The translations under genes and the position numbers were made by a program. Shown in pieces: positions 33,256 through 44,000 of a stretch of DNA of 64,000 nt. Position 1 is the first letter of the stretch, and each line of letters starts with the position of its first letter. The notes under the pieces are model-generated. The model was not told the DNA's origin and searched no databases. It saw only the letters and a list, made by a program, of their open reading frames with translations. The DNA is from Tremella fuciformis (Eukaryota > Basidiomycota > Tremellomycetes > Tremellales > Tremellaceae): assembly GCA_032768795.1 (NCBI GenBank), contig CP136492.1, positions 992,001 to 1,056,000 on the forward strand, written 5' to 3'.

Positions 33256-34430
33256 TCACAAGGATACCTGGATATACTTCAAAAAGGGGGTCACATCTGT
33301 GAAACCGAAAATACATAAGGGGGGATCGCTAGGGCTCAGGCTCTGGGGCTGCATCTGAAAGGGGACAGCCATCACGAGCTTGGAGCCAAGGTTGAGTGTC
33401 TCGACCTCGTCACTTGCATTGTGGAAAGTCTGGAAAGGAGCAGAATGTCCCGCCAGGAACAACGACCCGCAAGCAGGATCTGTTGCCCCCGGAGCTCGGG
33501 ACGGCCAATGGGCTGGAAGGAGGTACGGTCCTACATTCGTGCCATAGTCAGTTTCTATTTGAGTGCCGTCTGCAACTGACAACGAGCTTGGCGTCACGTA
33601 CGATGGGTAATTGGCGGTCTGAGGCACGGGGTACCAAGTAGGTCGGGCGATGGTAGGCACAGGTATGAAGGGGAAAGACTCCATTCCTGCTGACTGCTGT
33701 GCGGTCGTCGAGCCCGAATCTGGGCCAAGGGATGCTATAGCGGTCAGCGAGGCGAGAGAGGTGATCAGGCTTACGATCAACTCAAGCTGACACGTCGATT
33801 GTCGGCGGTTTCATGTCAGTCGTAGAGCCGCTTTCAGCCATGCTGCGCGCCAGTGGCGTCTCTGGCCCGGGACCACGGTAGTTCTCAATGCCATGGAAGG
33901 GCTCGCCAGGTCTTCCCAGACCAATATTCTGCGAGATCCAGTCGGGCATCTGGCAAAAGGTGTCAGTGATGGGACGAGAGTCTGTTGAACAATAGGCCCC
34001 GAGGACCCCGAGGACGCCTCATAGGGTCAGAATTGCCTCTTGCGGCCAAATGAGTAACCTTATGTAGATGGCTTGAGCAGAGCGACAGCTCATAAGTAGA
34101 GAACTGCAGAGATGGACGAATGCATAGCTCTCATCATTGTGTAACAGAGTCTGCAAGCTGTTGGGGGAGATTGGATTCCTGGCGATGTGGCGGTCAACGA
34201 AATTGTCCGCCTTCTCAGGCCAAGAGCTACCATGACCGCTTGAAGGTTCAAAGGATGGGAACCCTTGTGCGTGCTCCCCGCCTTCTAGCGGCGTGTTTCG
34301 CCCCCTGCCGCGCCAGCTGTGCCAAGGCTTGCTGGTACCACCGACTTGGGAAGGCTGGACTTCGACGCACGGAGCAAATCGGAGATGTGGGATTGGAAGG
34401 CCTGACGGTCCAGCGATAGCCCGAGCCAAG
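33256..34430 (-). pseudogene. Unrecognised gene interrupted by a solo LTR
   Basis: Reading right to left, exons carry MPDWISQNIGLGRPGEPFHG and ETPLARSMAESGSTTDMKPP (about 33785-33960). An intron ending in CGCTATAG leads to SLGPDSGSTTAQQSAGMESF, PTWYPVPQTANYPSYV and a C-terminal part ending FLKYIQVSL (33256-33740). Right of the solo LTR an open frame at 34152-34430 includes GLPIPHLRFAPCVEVQ. If the LTR and one target copy are mentally removed, the frame reading into MPDWISQNIG stays open across the empty site (RQESNLPQQLADSRPITDTF), so the insertion probably lies in a coding exon. The full exon chain and the true start are not resolved. No family recognised. Confidence 0.4.
33983..34146. mobile_element. 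Solo LTR of the copia family
   Basis: 164 bp starting TGTTGAACAATAGG and ending TGTAACA, matching the LTRs at 40592 and 46109 base for base as far as I could compare by eye. It is flanked by GAGTC at 33978-33982 and again at 34147-34151, a 5-bp target-site duplication. This is the scar left when the two LTRs of a full element recombine. Confidence 0.92.
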
Positions 34431-35120
34431 TCAGTTACTGTAAGATGGCTAATGGTCCAGAGTAGTGGATCTTCTCAACGTGAGAAGAGGCCACAGTATG
34501 AGCGGAGTTTGAGGTCTTCAAGTCCGACTCTTCTCTTCCGCCAACCGCTCGACGATGATGGCTCAGTGAGAAGTCAGTACCGATCTTCTGTACATACATG
34601 CAACGGAACCTTATACCCTCTGGAAACTTTACGCCGACTTGTCGAGTAGGCAGTGGCGCTCGCAAATTTGCGAGGTGCCATGCCGGACCGGGTTCTACTG
34701 AAATGAGCTCGGCGAGAGAAAGAGATCGTTCGGGAGCTCCCCAATCCTCCCTACTTCCGACGAGAAGCCTGTGGCCCCTCTACAGTAATAAAGCCCCTCC
34801 CCCCTCCTCCTGAAGAAAGTCTTCAGCTGTTGCGCCGCTCTTTGGGTACCGCTCACCTGTTTGGGCTGGAGAAGCTGAGACAATACATTTGAGCCACAGA
34901 ACGCATGACAGCATTATAATCAGGAGCATGCAAATGGACGGTACGAAACAGGTATAAGGCCGACCGTGTCCTAGCCGATAAAGTGGGCACATACTCGCGC
35001 CCTGGCTAATGCTAGCAGTGACTGGTCGGGCGGTTGTGCGCGAGCCATGGCTGAACCTTGGTACTTCAGCGTACGGAACCTCATATCTGGATTCTCGTGC
35101 TCACTCTGAGGAGCTTGCGG
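34431..35120. other. Gene-poor stretch
   Basis: About 690 bp without a supportable gene. Short frames exist on both strands, none with recognisable content. It may hold exons or introns of the neighbouring broken genes. Confidence 0.25.
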
Positions 35121-35531
35121 TCAGTCCGATCGGACATAACTCACCGGAGCGCGGCCGGGCTCTCCTGCGAACATCCTGTCGAAAGGTGGACGAATGGTTT
35201 CGTGTTCACGCAGATTGACGCCTGGCTCCGTATTGTGCTGTTCGGTGGGGACCGGTGTGGTGGAGGCAAAGCTTGGGCTTGAAACCCTTGCGGGTTCAGT
35301 ACCGTCACTCGGCGATACGATGGTCGACCTGTCATCGCTCAGTATCGACGGCGTGGTGGTGGTCATGCCATTGCCGTCGGACAAACCAGCATTAGGCGGA
35401 GCAGGGGTGCTTCCCCTCGTTCCCTCCCTGGGACTTCCTGCCGTGGGGCTGGCGGTCTGGCCACGATCCTCAGAAATATGGCTGGACGAGGAGGGAAGGG
35501 TAGAATCACTCGACGCTTCATGGCCGCTCAT
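35121..35531 (-). CDS. Hypothetical Ser/Thr/Pro-rich protein fragment
   Basis: A minus-strand frame with ATG at 35531 (MSGHEASSDSTLPSSSSH) runs 136 residues of low-complexity Ser/Thr/Pro sequence, ending HETIRPPFDRMFAGEPGRAP then VSYVRSD. The conserved-looking end could splice onward to the left. No domain recognised. It may be the 5' part of the gene broken by the solo LTR at 33983, or a separate gene. Confidence 0.3.
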   Translation of the reverse strand: MSGHEASSDSTLPSSSSHISEDRGQTASPTAGSPREGTRGSTPAPPNAGLSDGNGMTTTTPSILSDDRSTIVSPSDGTEPARVSSPSFASTTPVPTEQHNTEPGVNLREHETIRPPFDRMFAGEPGRAPVSYVRSD

Positions 35532-35633
35532 GCTCGTACCGCTGTCGATCTGATGTTGGTAGTGTCCAGAAGCAGTCCTGTAGCCGCTTGAAAGTACAGC
35601 AGGTGTAAAGATGCAAGAGATGTGAGTGGGCAT

Positions 35634-36848
35634 GTTGGGTCCACCCCCTTAGATTCTGCTTTTATAGACGCCGCGACCTCCAAAAAAAAGCAACCTCTGG
35701 TCGGAACGAATCGACGACTCCGCTCAGTACAGTAAGAAAGCTTTCAAGCTCAGTCGTACTGACACACTTGACCCCGTATTTGTATAAGTTCGCGGGGCGA
35801 GATCGTCCGAGCTGCAGTGAGGAGTAGAACGCAGTCACAAAGCACCAGCTAGGCGGAGACGAAGTGACTCTGCCGCTTTGTGCGATTCTGCAACCGAGCA
35901 TGGTCGAGACCATCCGCCTTCTCTTGCACGCACCCGAGAGGACCATCGCCTTGAATCGGACGACGAAGATGCGACGATAAGTTTCACTTCCTCACAGGCC
36001 AAAGCCTGAGCCAGCGGCGTCGGCATTTCCCCACACTCTCAGTGGAGTCTCAGCGGAACAAGCACTGTCACGTCGGACCGATGATCAGGTCGAGTATTGA
36101 TGCACTCGCTCACGATCTAATCCTGACCCGCGCACAGCACACGCGTCTACATCTGTGATCGAGAGTCGAGAACCCAACTTGTAGCTGAATGTTCTATCGA
36201 ATGTGCATGAGAGCATGTCTCAAATACGAATCAGCGCAGCTTCTTGGCCCCGTCGAAAGGACACTCTGAAAAGGTCGTTGGGGGCTTGGTCAGGGACTCG
36301 GGTACGATGGGCGCTTTCACGTCGCATACGGGTTGCAAGATGGCTTCATCGGCTTCTTCCGCACGAACCATGGTGCTGTCAGAAGATGAAATGCGCTAAA
36401 CAAAGTGGGTTCACCCAAGCGCGCGATTGGGTTTTTACGACATTGCCATTTATACTCTTGACGCCGAGTCAGCATTATTCTTTTTATTTGTGGGCTTCAA
36501 AATCATGAGCCGCAACCGAGAAAACACCCAGCGCACCTACACAGTTACTTTAGCTGCTTGTTGGCGGCACCAGAACCAGCGCTTGGGTGGTCAGAGGTAC
36601 ACCATCATGGTGATTCGGACTTACTGTCTGTGTAAGGTGTAGGCTTACTCACGAAACGGCCAAGGGTGGATCATTCATTGTCACGCCATACAATGATGCA
36701 TGAGTTAGGTGACTGCGCAAGAGCAGAGGACAAGCTAAACACAGGGTATGGCTCGTTGGAGAAGTGTCGCAGGGGAATGTCAAAAGTGGGGACAAAACGG
36801 GTTCAATCGACCGTCAGCAGTACTGTACATACCTCTGGCTTGTACCCC
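35634..36848. other. Gene-poor stretch
   Basis: 1.2 kb without a supportable gene. Short open frames on both strands show no recognisable motif. No inverted or direct repeat stands out. Confidence 0.25.
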
Positions 36849-37763
36849 TCATGAAGCTAAAGGCTCATCCGGCTCTGAAGAGATCCACGAGACCAGAGAA
36901 TTTCGGCTCGTGAAATCGAATCCTAGATTGACAGCCTCTTGACAGAGTCTTTCGGTAGCGGAAGACATTTGGGGCACTGTGGCAAGGGGCAATAGTTTCT
37001 CAACCGCTCTACTGACCGTGTTGACAAAGCTTTCGGTAACTTTTTTGCGTCCGATGGCGGTGTTGTGGTACGCTTTAATTTTCTGGGTTACTTGGTCGGT
37101 GTCTTCTCGATCCCATTGGCGGTCGATACCATATCTGGACCATTTGCGGAGGGTGACGGTCACTCCACTCTCATTTGAGCGTAAAGCTAAAGGTTTTCTT
37201 AACAATCCGTCTGTAGTGCACCACGAGACAGGGAGACCTTCCGGATGCTTAGCGGAGGAATCAGAAGGGTGCGCGAGGCTCTGCAGTGGATTGAGCGCCG
37301 GCGTCGGATACTGCCTCAGCAGCTTCGATACTGGGTTCGTGGAGAACGATCTCTTCTCGCCATTTTCGCCGCTCTTCTGCGAGCTATGACTGCCCCCGGA
37401 CACCCCATGATAAGAAGGGACGGGGACAGGCTTTTCACCTGCTAACTCTCCTAGAGAGGGGAAGGTTTCGTACGATTGTTCCCCCAGACCGAGCGGTGGT
37501 CTCCCGCCCTCGTCGATCATCCACAACGAAGCTTGAGGACCTTGATGATGCAGAGCAGGGGTGTCGGCAGGAACGCCATCCTCGTGTTCCATTGCTCTCG
37601 GTTCATCACTCAATGGCTCCGAGGAAGTGGAGGGGGTCGCAGGTCTCAATATATACGGTACTCTCATCTTCTGACAATTGTCCTTGGTTTGAGCGGTGTT
37701 GCCTGCCATTGTAGTGCAGAGGTCGGAAGGGTCTGAAGCCAAGCTGTTCATGATGATCACCAA
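36849..37763 (-). CDS. Unrecognised protein, functional paralogue of a nearby pseudogene
   Basis: A 304-residue frame on the minus strand. The N-terminal two thirds are Ser/Pro-rich and disordered. The C-terminal third looks folded: VTLRKWSRYGIDRQWDRED, DQVTQKIKAYHNTAIGRKKV, TESFVNTVSRAVEKLLPLAT and SSATERLCQEAVNLGFDF. The same block occurs in decayed form at 47262-47530, so this is a duplicated local family. No named domain recognised; helices suggest a small alpha-helical domain. No introns are needed. Confidence 0.5.
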   Translation of the reverse strand: MVIIMNSLASDPSDLCTTMAGNTAQTKDNCQKMRVPYILRPATPSTSSEPLSDEPRAMEHEDGVPADTPALHHQGPQASLWMIDEGGRPPLGLGEQSYETFPSLGELAGEKPVPVPSYHGVSGGSHSSQKSGENGEKRSFSTNPVSKLLRQYPTPALNPLQSLAHPSDSSAKHPEGLPVSWCTTDGLLRKPLALRSNESGVTVTLRKWSRYGIDRQWDREDTDQVTQKIKAYHNTAIGRKKVTESFVNTVSRAVEKLLPLATVPQMSSATERLCQEAVNLGFDFTSRNSLVSWISSEPDEPLAS

Positions 37764-38769
37764 GACGATATGTCAAGTCAGAGAGACCTCCTTCTGAGCG
37801 GGAAGAGACAACTCAGAAAAACACTTCTTGTGTCCGCCTTGCGAAAGCGAAACGGTCCTTGGCGGTCGGTCTCCTTTGAGGTAGAAGTCTTTTATGTTCG
37901 CCTGCGGAAAGCACTAGGCCACAAGCATTTTCCAAGCCTAAGAAGTAAAACAGAAGGCCCTCACGCCCAGTTAGGACTGGTATGCAGTATTGGGAGTCGG
38001 CATATAACGGGCGAAATAAGTGGTCGCTGCGACTCGGACTTGTTAGATTTCTGTCAACCACATAAGACCCCTAGAGGCACGGGGAGGCGCAAACATAAGT
38101 GTTACGGTACATTGTATATCCGGTCAGCCTACTCTCGCAAGTGAAGCAAGAGCTGGAAACAAGGACTGAACATGTCTGACGGACTATAACCCGATATTGC
38201 ACAGATTTCGCTGAAGAGCGACGCCAGAAGCCCCCGTGCGCAGATCGCGGCTATCACCGAGCGTGGCGGTTCCTCCCGATTCCCAGAAAGAGAAGGTGCC
38301 ACAATTAGCGCCACAAGAAAAAAAAAAAAATGAAAGAGAGATATGCAATTCAAGTCACAAGATACACAGGGCGGTGTCTCCCGCATTACGCGCCCGTCGC
38401 CCGGCTGCTCCGTGATGCTTGGGAGAGCCTCGGGCTCGTCGCAACTGCAGCCCATTAGATTACTCCGCCGTGCGCATTGAAAAGGGGCGGCGGGAATCAG
38501 CCTCACGGCATGCACGTTGTTTCTTAGCCTCCCTGCCAGTTGAATCCATAAATACGACTCCACTTTTTGTTTGTGGACTTTAGGAGGCCAAGATTAGGAT
38601 AACGACAGGCCATTTGATTCAGACGCCTTTCCCTGGGGTTCGGCTCATTCCACAATACCAGTCAGCGGGAAGCACATGAAGCGACAGCAGCGAGAGCCTG
38701 AGCAAAAATCGATGCAAGTGTATACAGTAGGTAGATGAATCAAGGCAAACAATAATAGGCAGCCGTCGA
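37764..38769. other. Gene-poor stretch
   Basis: 1 kb without a supportable gene. It includes a 13-nt A tract at about 38320-38332. Open frames on both strands are short and unconvincing. Confidence 0.25.
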
Positions 38770-40591
38770 TCAGCGATCAGACAAAACTTGCGAACGTCTT
38801 TGCAATAATACTTCCGCGGACATACTGTATTCCTCCAAAAGAGCATCTCGCTCTGGCGAGCTTTTAATCTTGTCATCAAGACGAACCGGGAGAACACCGG
38901 AACCGGCTTTCTGGCCTACAATCTGCAATGTCAAGTCGAGTGCTCTGGCGTATACCTCATTCGCATCCTTCGTCACCTGCAGGGCTTTCACGGCCAGACT
39001 AAGGCGTCGCACAGTGGTCAGGGTAGCCAGCCAATCGATGTCGGGTTCGTCTTTCCTGCAATGTCTGGTAATATGCTTGCCCAATAGCCACGCCGATACT
39101 GCCGTGATCTCAGGCGGGTCCGTGTAACGCTCCCCCCTTGTGAACATTGTGTTAGGCACCGGACTATCACTCGTGGCTGCCGGATCACGCAGCACGTACT
39201 GTAAGTTCTGCCTAATGATAGCGGTTAGAAACGTCTGGCGCTTGGTCCTCCAGATGGCCAGCCAAGGTGGGTCGATGTTACTAAGAAATCGACTCGGGTT
39301 CTCATCAGGGGTCCGCCCCTGTTGCGGCGGCGACACCGAGCTGAACTGCCCGGACCAAGGGGGTGTCGGCATCAATCCAGCTCCGGAGAAATTACGGTCT
39401 GTCATACTGTTGATGACGACTGGTGAGCGACTAGGAGTGCCCTGTCTGGACAATGGCGAAGGGAAAGCAGGCTCCCTTCTGTCCCTCTCGCGCCACATGG
39501 TTCGGACTGGTGCCCCGGCCTGATACCAGCTACTACCTGTCGTGCGTATGGACGGGCTGGTAAGGGGCGAGTCGTTCGGGTGAACCCAAGCGGTATCGGC
39601 CTGGCGCCCATGCGGAGAGGGGCGCGCAATCGACATGTGCTCTTGCGGCAGGCGATAACCTCCGGTATTACTTGGTGACGCGCCAGGGTAACCTGAAGCC
39701 GGTCCAGCAGCCATCGAAGTTGACTCCAGTAAGGGGGAATCGCTCATCAGCGCCTGGTACGTGGACATATCATGTCGCTCCTGCCTGAACGGCGGTGAGA
39801 GTGAGGAGTCAGGGGATGATACTGTGTTGGGGTAACGCGGCTGCGTGCAAGGCCCCATACCCATCCTATAATGGTCATGGAAAGCAGAACCAGTGCTGTA
39901 CGTCGTACCAAAAGTATTCTGAGTTGAGTCGTCCCCCTCAATCGAGTTGATCATATTCATGCCGCCCATGGGCCAAAGACCTTGGTCACCAACTCCTGGG
40001 CTCACTTGAGGTCCATAGGTGGTGGGGGTGACAGGGTCGGCGGTGGCAGCAGGGACCAAAGCGGATTGCTCTGCGTGGTACTCTTCGAAGACTTCTTGCT
40101 CCCACCTAGACAAAGTGCTCTCGTCGACTTCGCTCAAGGCCAAAAATGTGGCTTTGAGGACGTCAGCTGACTCTTCCTGTGGTGCGCTTCTCTCGCCTTC
40201 GTCGCCACAAGGCTCAGGTCTGATCTCGCAGCTCTGTTGGCGGTCCTGGTGATCCATAATGAGGATGTCCTCGTTAGGGTTCGGAATGGAGAGGCACATA
40301 AGTCAAACTGGCTGCGGCACGGCTGATGGCATCGGTCGAAAATTCTCGACCAAACGTCCACTCCATTATATCTTTCACCAGTTCACAGAGCACATTTGCA
40401 ACGAGGCTCTGGAACATCGTCCTGTTCAATTCTTTCAAGGGATTTTCAAATCGTCCTGTGTTTCTTGGGATGGCAGCAGACAGATTTGCACTGCGTTCAG
40501 GGAAATCACCTCAATCTCTGGCCGATCCGTAAAGAGAGACCCCGAGATCGATCAAAGCCTCAAAGATTTGTGCTTCGACCACCGTCGAATT
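38770..40591 (-). pseudogene. Large unrecognised gene, first exon split by the copia element and carrying a stop
   Basis: The body is a minus-strand frame (38770-40247) with a Ser/Pro-rich N-terminal region and a helical C-terminal domain: PPWLAIWRTKRQTFLTAII, VSAWLLGKHITRHCRKDEPD, IDWLATLTTVRRLSLAVKAL and VYARALDLTLQIVGQKAG. A 51-nt intron (GTGCCTCT...CCTAACG...CACCAG) joins it to an upstream exon containing FENPLKELNRTMFQSLVANV and LCELVKDIMEWTFGREFSTD. That exon stays in one frame back to the copia insertion except for a single TGA (SLYGSARD-stop-GDFPERSAN). Beyond the element the same frame continues for 13 codons to an ATG at 46313 (MQRAALTEKGLEN). So the gene appears cut at the 13th-15th codon by the retrotransposon and also carries one nonsense codon. 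Function unknown. Confidence 0.5.
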
Positions 40592-40755
40592 TGTTGAACA
40601 ATAGGCCCCGAGGACCCCGAGGACGCCTCATAGGGTCAGAATTGCCTCTTGCGGCCAAATGAGTAACCTTATGTAGATGGCTTGAGCAGAGCGACAGCTC
40701 ATAAGTAGAGAACTGCAGAGATGGACGAATGCATAGCTCTCATCATTGTGTAACA
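40592..40755 (+). repeat. 5' LTR of copia element
   Basis: 164 bp from TGTTGAACAATAGG to TGTAACA, preceded by the target duplication GAATT (40587-40591). By eye it is identical to the 3' LTR. Confidence 0.95.
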
Positions 40756-41098
40756 GATTAAAAGTCCCAAGTCTCAGCCCGAGACTACAGAGAGCATACG
40801 GGCTGTCTATCGAGCCGTCGCCGCCGCCGCAGACGCTCTAGACACCGCCACAAACCGAGCCGTCGCCGTCTACCGTCGCGGACGCTCGAGAGCAGTTCCT
40901 AGCCGTCAGAGAAGGCTAGAGGAAGAACGAGAACACCTCGTAAGCACACAGGGAGAGCGTCGGGCCTAGTAACAGGCGCTCTATCGCGAAAGTCGTCCCC
41001 AGCGAGGTATCGTTCCGCTGACGCACACCGTGCCGTCATATCTATCAAAATCAGCACCCCCGCGTGCGCACAGACCACCTTTACCTACCATTATCGCG

Positions 41099-44000
41099 AT
41101 GTCTGCCACCAGAGTCAACATTGACGCGATCCCAAAGCTCTCGCATGATCCTGCATCATACGCCCCATGGCGGGCGGCCGTAGAAGTCGCTCTGCAGCTC
41201 GGAGACTGCTGGAATGCAGCCTTGGGCCTCGATCTCGAGCCAGGGCGCGTCGCAGCCACCGAGCGCCGCACTCGAGCTGGTTCCGTCATGCCGACAGGCT
41301 CGGATATCGGTGGGGCCATGACAAGCGAGGATAAGAAGGACTGGGAGAGGTGGCAAGCCCGAGAGAGCAGGGCGCAGGCAATGTTGAAGGGGACGGTTTC
41401 GGAGGCCGTTCGGCTCGACATTGAAGACCTGCTTGCTGCAGCCGATATGTGGCTGTATTGCGACAAGATGCACGAGGCCGATCTGCTCGAGAATCAGAGG
41501 ATCGTGCACGCCCGCCTGTGGACGCTCGATCTCAGAGGCGACGCCTCTGCGGACGAAATGAGCGCTCATGTAGAGACGTTTTCCAAGGCGATTTCGGACG
41601 GCAAGCGCGTCGGGATCGTCCTGAGCGACACCGAGCGCGCTCAGAGGTTCCTCGCCACGATCCTGGACCCCGCTTTCAACATCGTAAGGGCTGAATTGGC
41701 CCCCATTGCCAAGGACAAGCAGTCCTGGGCCGTCGTGCTCTCAAAATACACTACCGAGATCGCGCGACGGCGGGCAAGGCCGCCTCAACGGCAAGGTAAT
41801 GGAGGCGGCAAACCGCTCGCGATGGCTGTCGACCGCCGCCCTCGGTTCGAGAGAGACAAGACCAATGACGAATGTCGTCATTGTGGCAAGAAGGGCCATT
41901 GGGAGCGTGATTGTCGCAAGAAGGCCGCAGAGCTGCAGCGCGGTGGCCTGCAGGGCCGCGGCGGACGCCCTGCTCGGCAGAGAGGCGGCCGAGGCGAACG
42001 TAAGGGCGTCCAAGATCGCCAGGACGTCGCCGCAGCCGATAAGAGGATCACGATTCCTCCTAAAGCCGACTCGGGACTGCTCGCTGCAGCCCTGGAAGTT
42101 GACATGGATCCGTGGGCAGGCCTCACCGTTGCCGCCACCGAATGGGCCGAGCTCGATGACGACAGCGACGATCGCATCGTCTTTCCCGACCAGCTCGATG
42201 ACCCGTGGTTCGAGAACGGGTCTGCAGAGTCTAGTAATGATGCTCTGTTCACCGCAGACACTCTGCAGGTCGAGTCAGAGGCCGTCGAGCCCGTCTGGGT
42301 CCTTGACAGCGGAGCTACCGACCACTTGACACCGCACAGGTCGATCCTAAAGCGTGTCCGTCGGCTTGACAAGCCTCGAGTCTTTGGGCTAGCAAACGAC
42401 ACAGCCACAATGCAGGCTGTTGAGGTAGGCGAGATAGATCTTGTCCTGTCGTCTGGGCAACGCCTCACGCTCCGAGACGTCTACCACGTCCCGACAGCTC
42501 GAATCAGCCTCTGCTCCCTGTCAAGGCTGCTGCGATGGGGCTGGCGGGCCGATCTTAAGGGCGACGGCGGGACGCTCGAGCGACGGCAGGAAAGGCTAGC
42601 TCTGCGGAAGAGAGGATCGCTTTGGACCGTCCGGCTCGGGACGACACGACCGACGATTCTGCTCACAACTGCCGTCGACACGCGCTCGCCGCTAGAAGCT
42701 GAACATCAGCGTCTAGGTCATATAGGCGTCGAGCGGCTCAAAGAGCTGGGTAGGAAAGACCTACTCACCGAGCCCTGGCGAGCCTATAAAGACGACCCAT
42801 TCGTTACCGCTGCATGTGAGGTATGCGCCCGCACTAAGATCACCAGGCCGCCGAAGGCTGGTGACGCCCCGCTGCTCAAAGGCGGCGGCGACGGTGTCGG
42901 CGTTGATGTCGACATTACCGGGCCATTTGAGACGTCTGTCGACGGGTGTGAGAACATGCTCGTAGCTATCGAGCGCTCGAGCAAGATCCTGGGCGTGGTC
43001 CCGATAGGTCGCAAGTCCGAGGCATTCAACGCCTTGCAGCAGTTTATAGCCAAAATCGAGCGACAACTTGGAGATCGCGTCCGGGTCATCCGCAGCGACG
43101 GCGGAGGCGAGTTCGACAGCCTGGAGGCCCGCGCCTTCTATCAGTCAGCCGGGATACAGCATTACATGACCCCGCGCTACACGCCCGAGCTCAACGGGGC
43201 GGCTGAACGAACGATACGCACCATCAAAGACATGACAGCCGCGATGCTGGCCGACAGCCGTCTACCGCACGCCTATTGGTCTTTTGCGGCTCGATACGCA
43301 GCCGTGATCATCATGAAGCTGTCTGTATCAGCACGGACGGGCTTATCGGCCTGGAGCGCGCTTACAGGGCGTGAGAGAGGCCTAGAGTCCGTCCTACGAT
43401 TCGGGCAGAGATGCCATGCGCAGATCCCGTCTCAGATCCGCCGTAAGGCGTCTTTCACGCAAGAGCGCGGCGAGGCGTGTCGGATACTCGGTCAGAGTGA
43501 GACCCAGAGCGGCTGGACCGTGCAGCTTGACGCCACGGGTGAGATTGCCCATCGAAGAGACGTCAAAGTGCTCGAGATGTCGAAGGACGATGAGGCCGAA
43601 TTTGGTCACGTGACCCAAAGCGACCAAGCAGAGCTCATTCCTGTTGGATCGATGGGAGGCAAGATCGCCAGTCATTCAGGCCAGGATGAGAATAGAGAGG
43701 ATCTGGAGGTATCTGGCGATCAGCCGGAGTCGGGGCAAGCTCAGAAAAATGTCGCTGGGGTGGAGATCTCAGAGGAAGAGCTCACAATCAACGATCCCGC
43801 AGTTGCCGTTTCCAACACACCCGAGCAGCCTCGGGTCCCCCGTCCGTCCCGTCTTCCTGTAGCCACCAATCGATCCAGAATTCCCGTTGCCGAGCGCTGG
43901 ACGTATGTACCCGTCGCGGCGACACCTCTGCCGCAACCCGTGGCCACGAATGAAGCCGGGCGGCCGATCCGAGACAAGAGACCGCCACCAAAGTTCGGTG

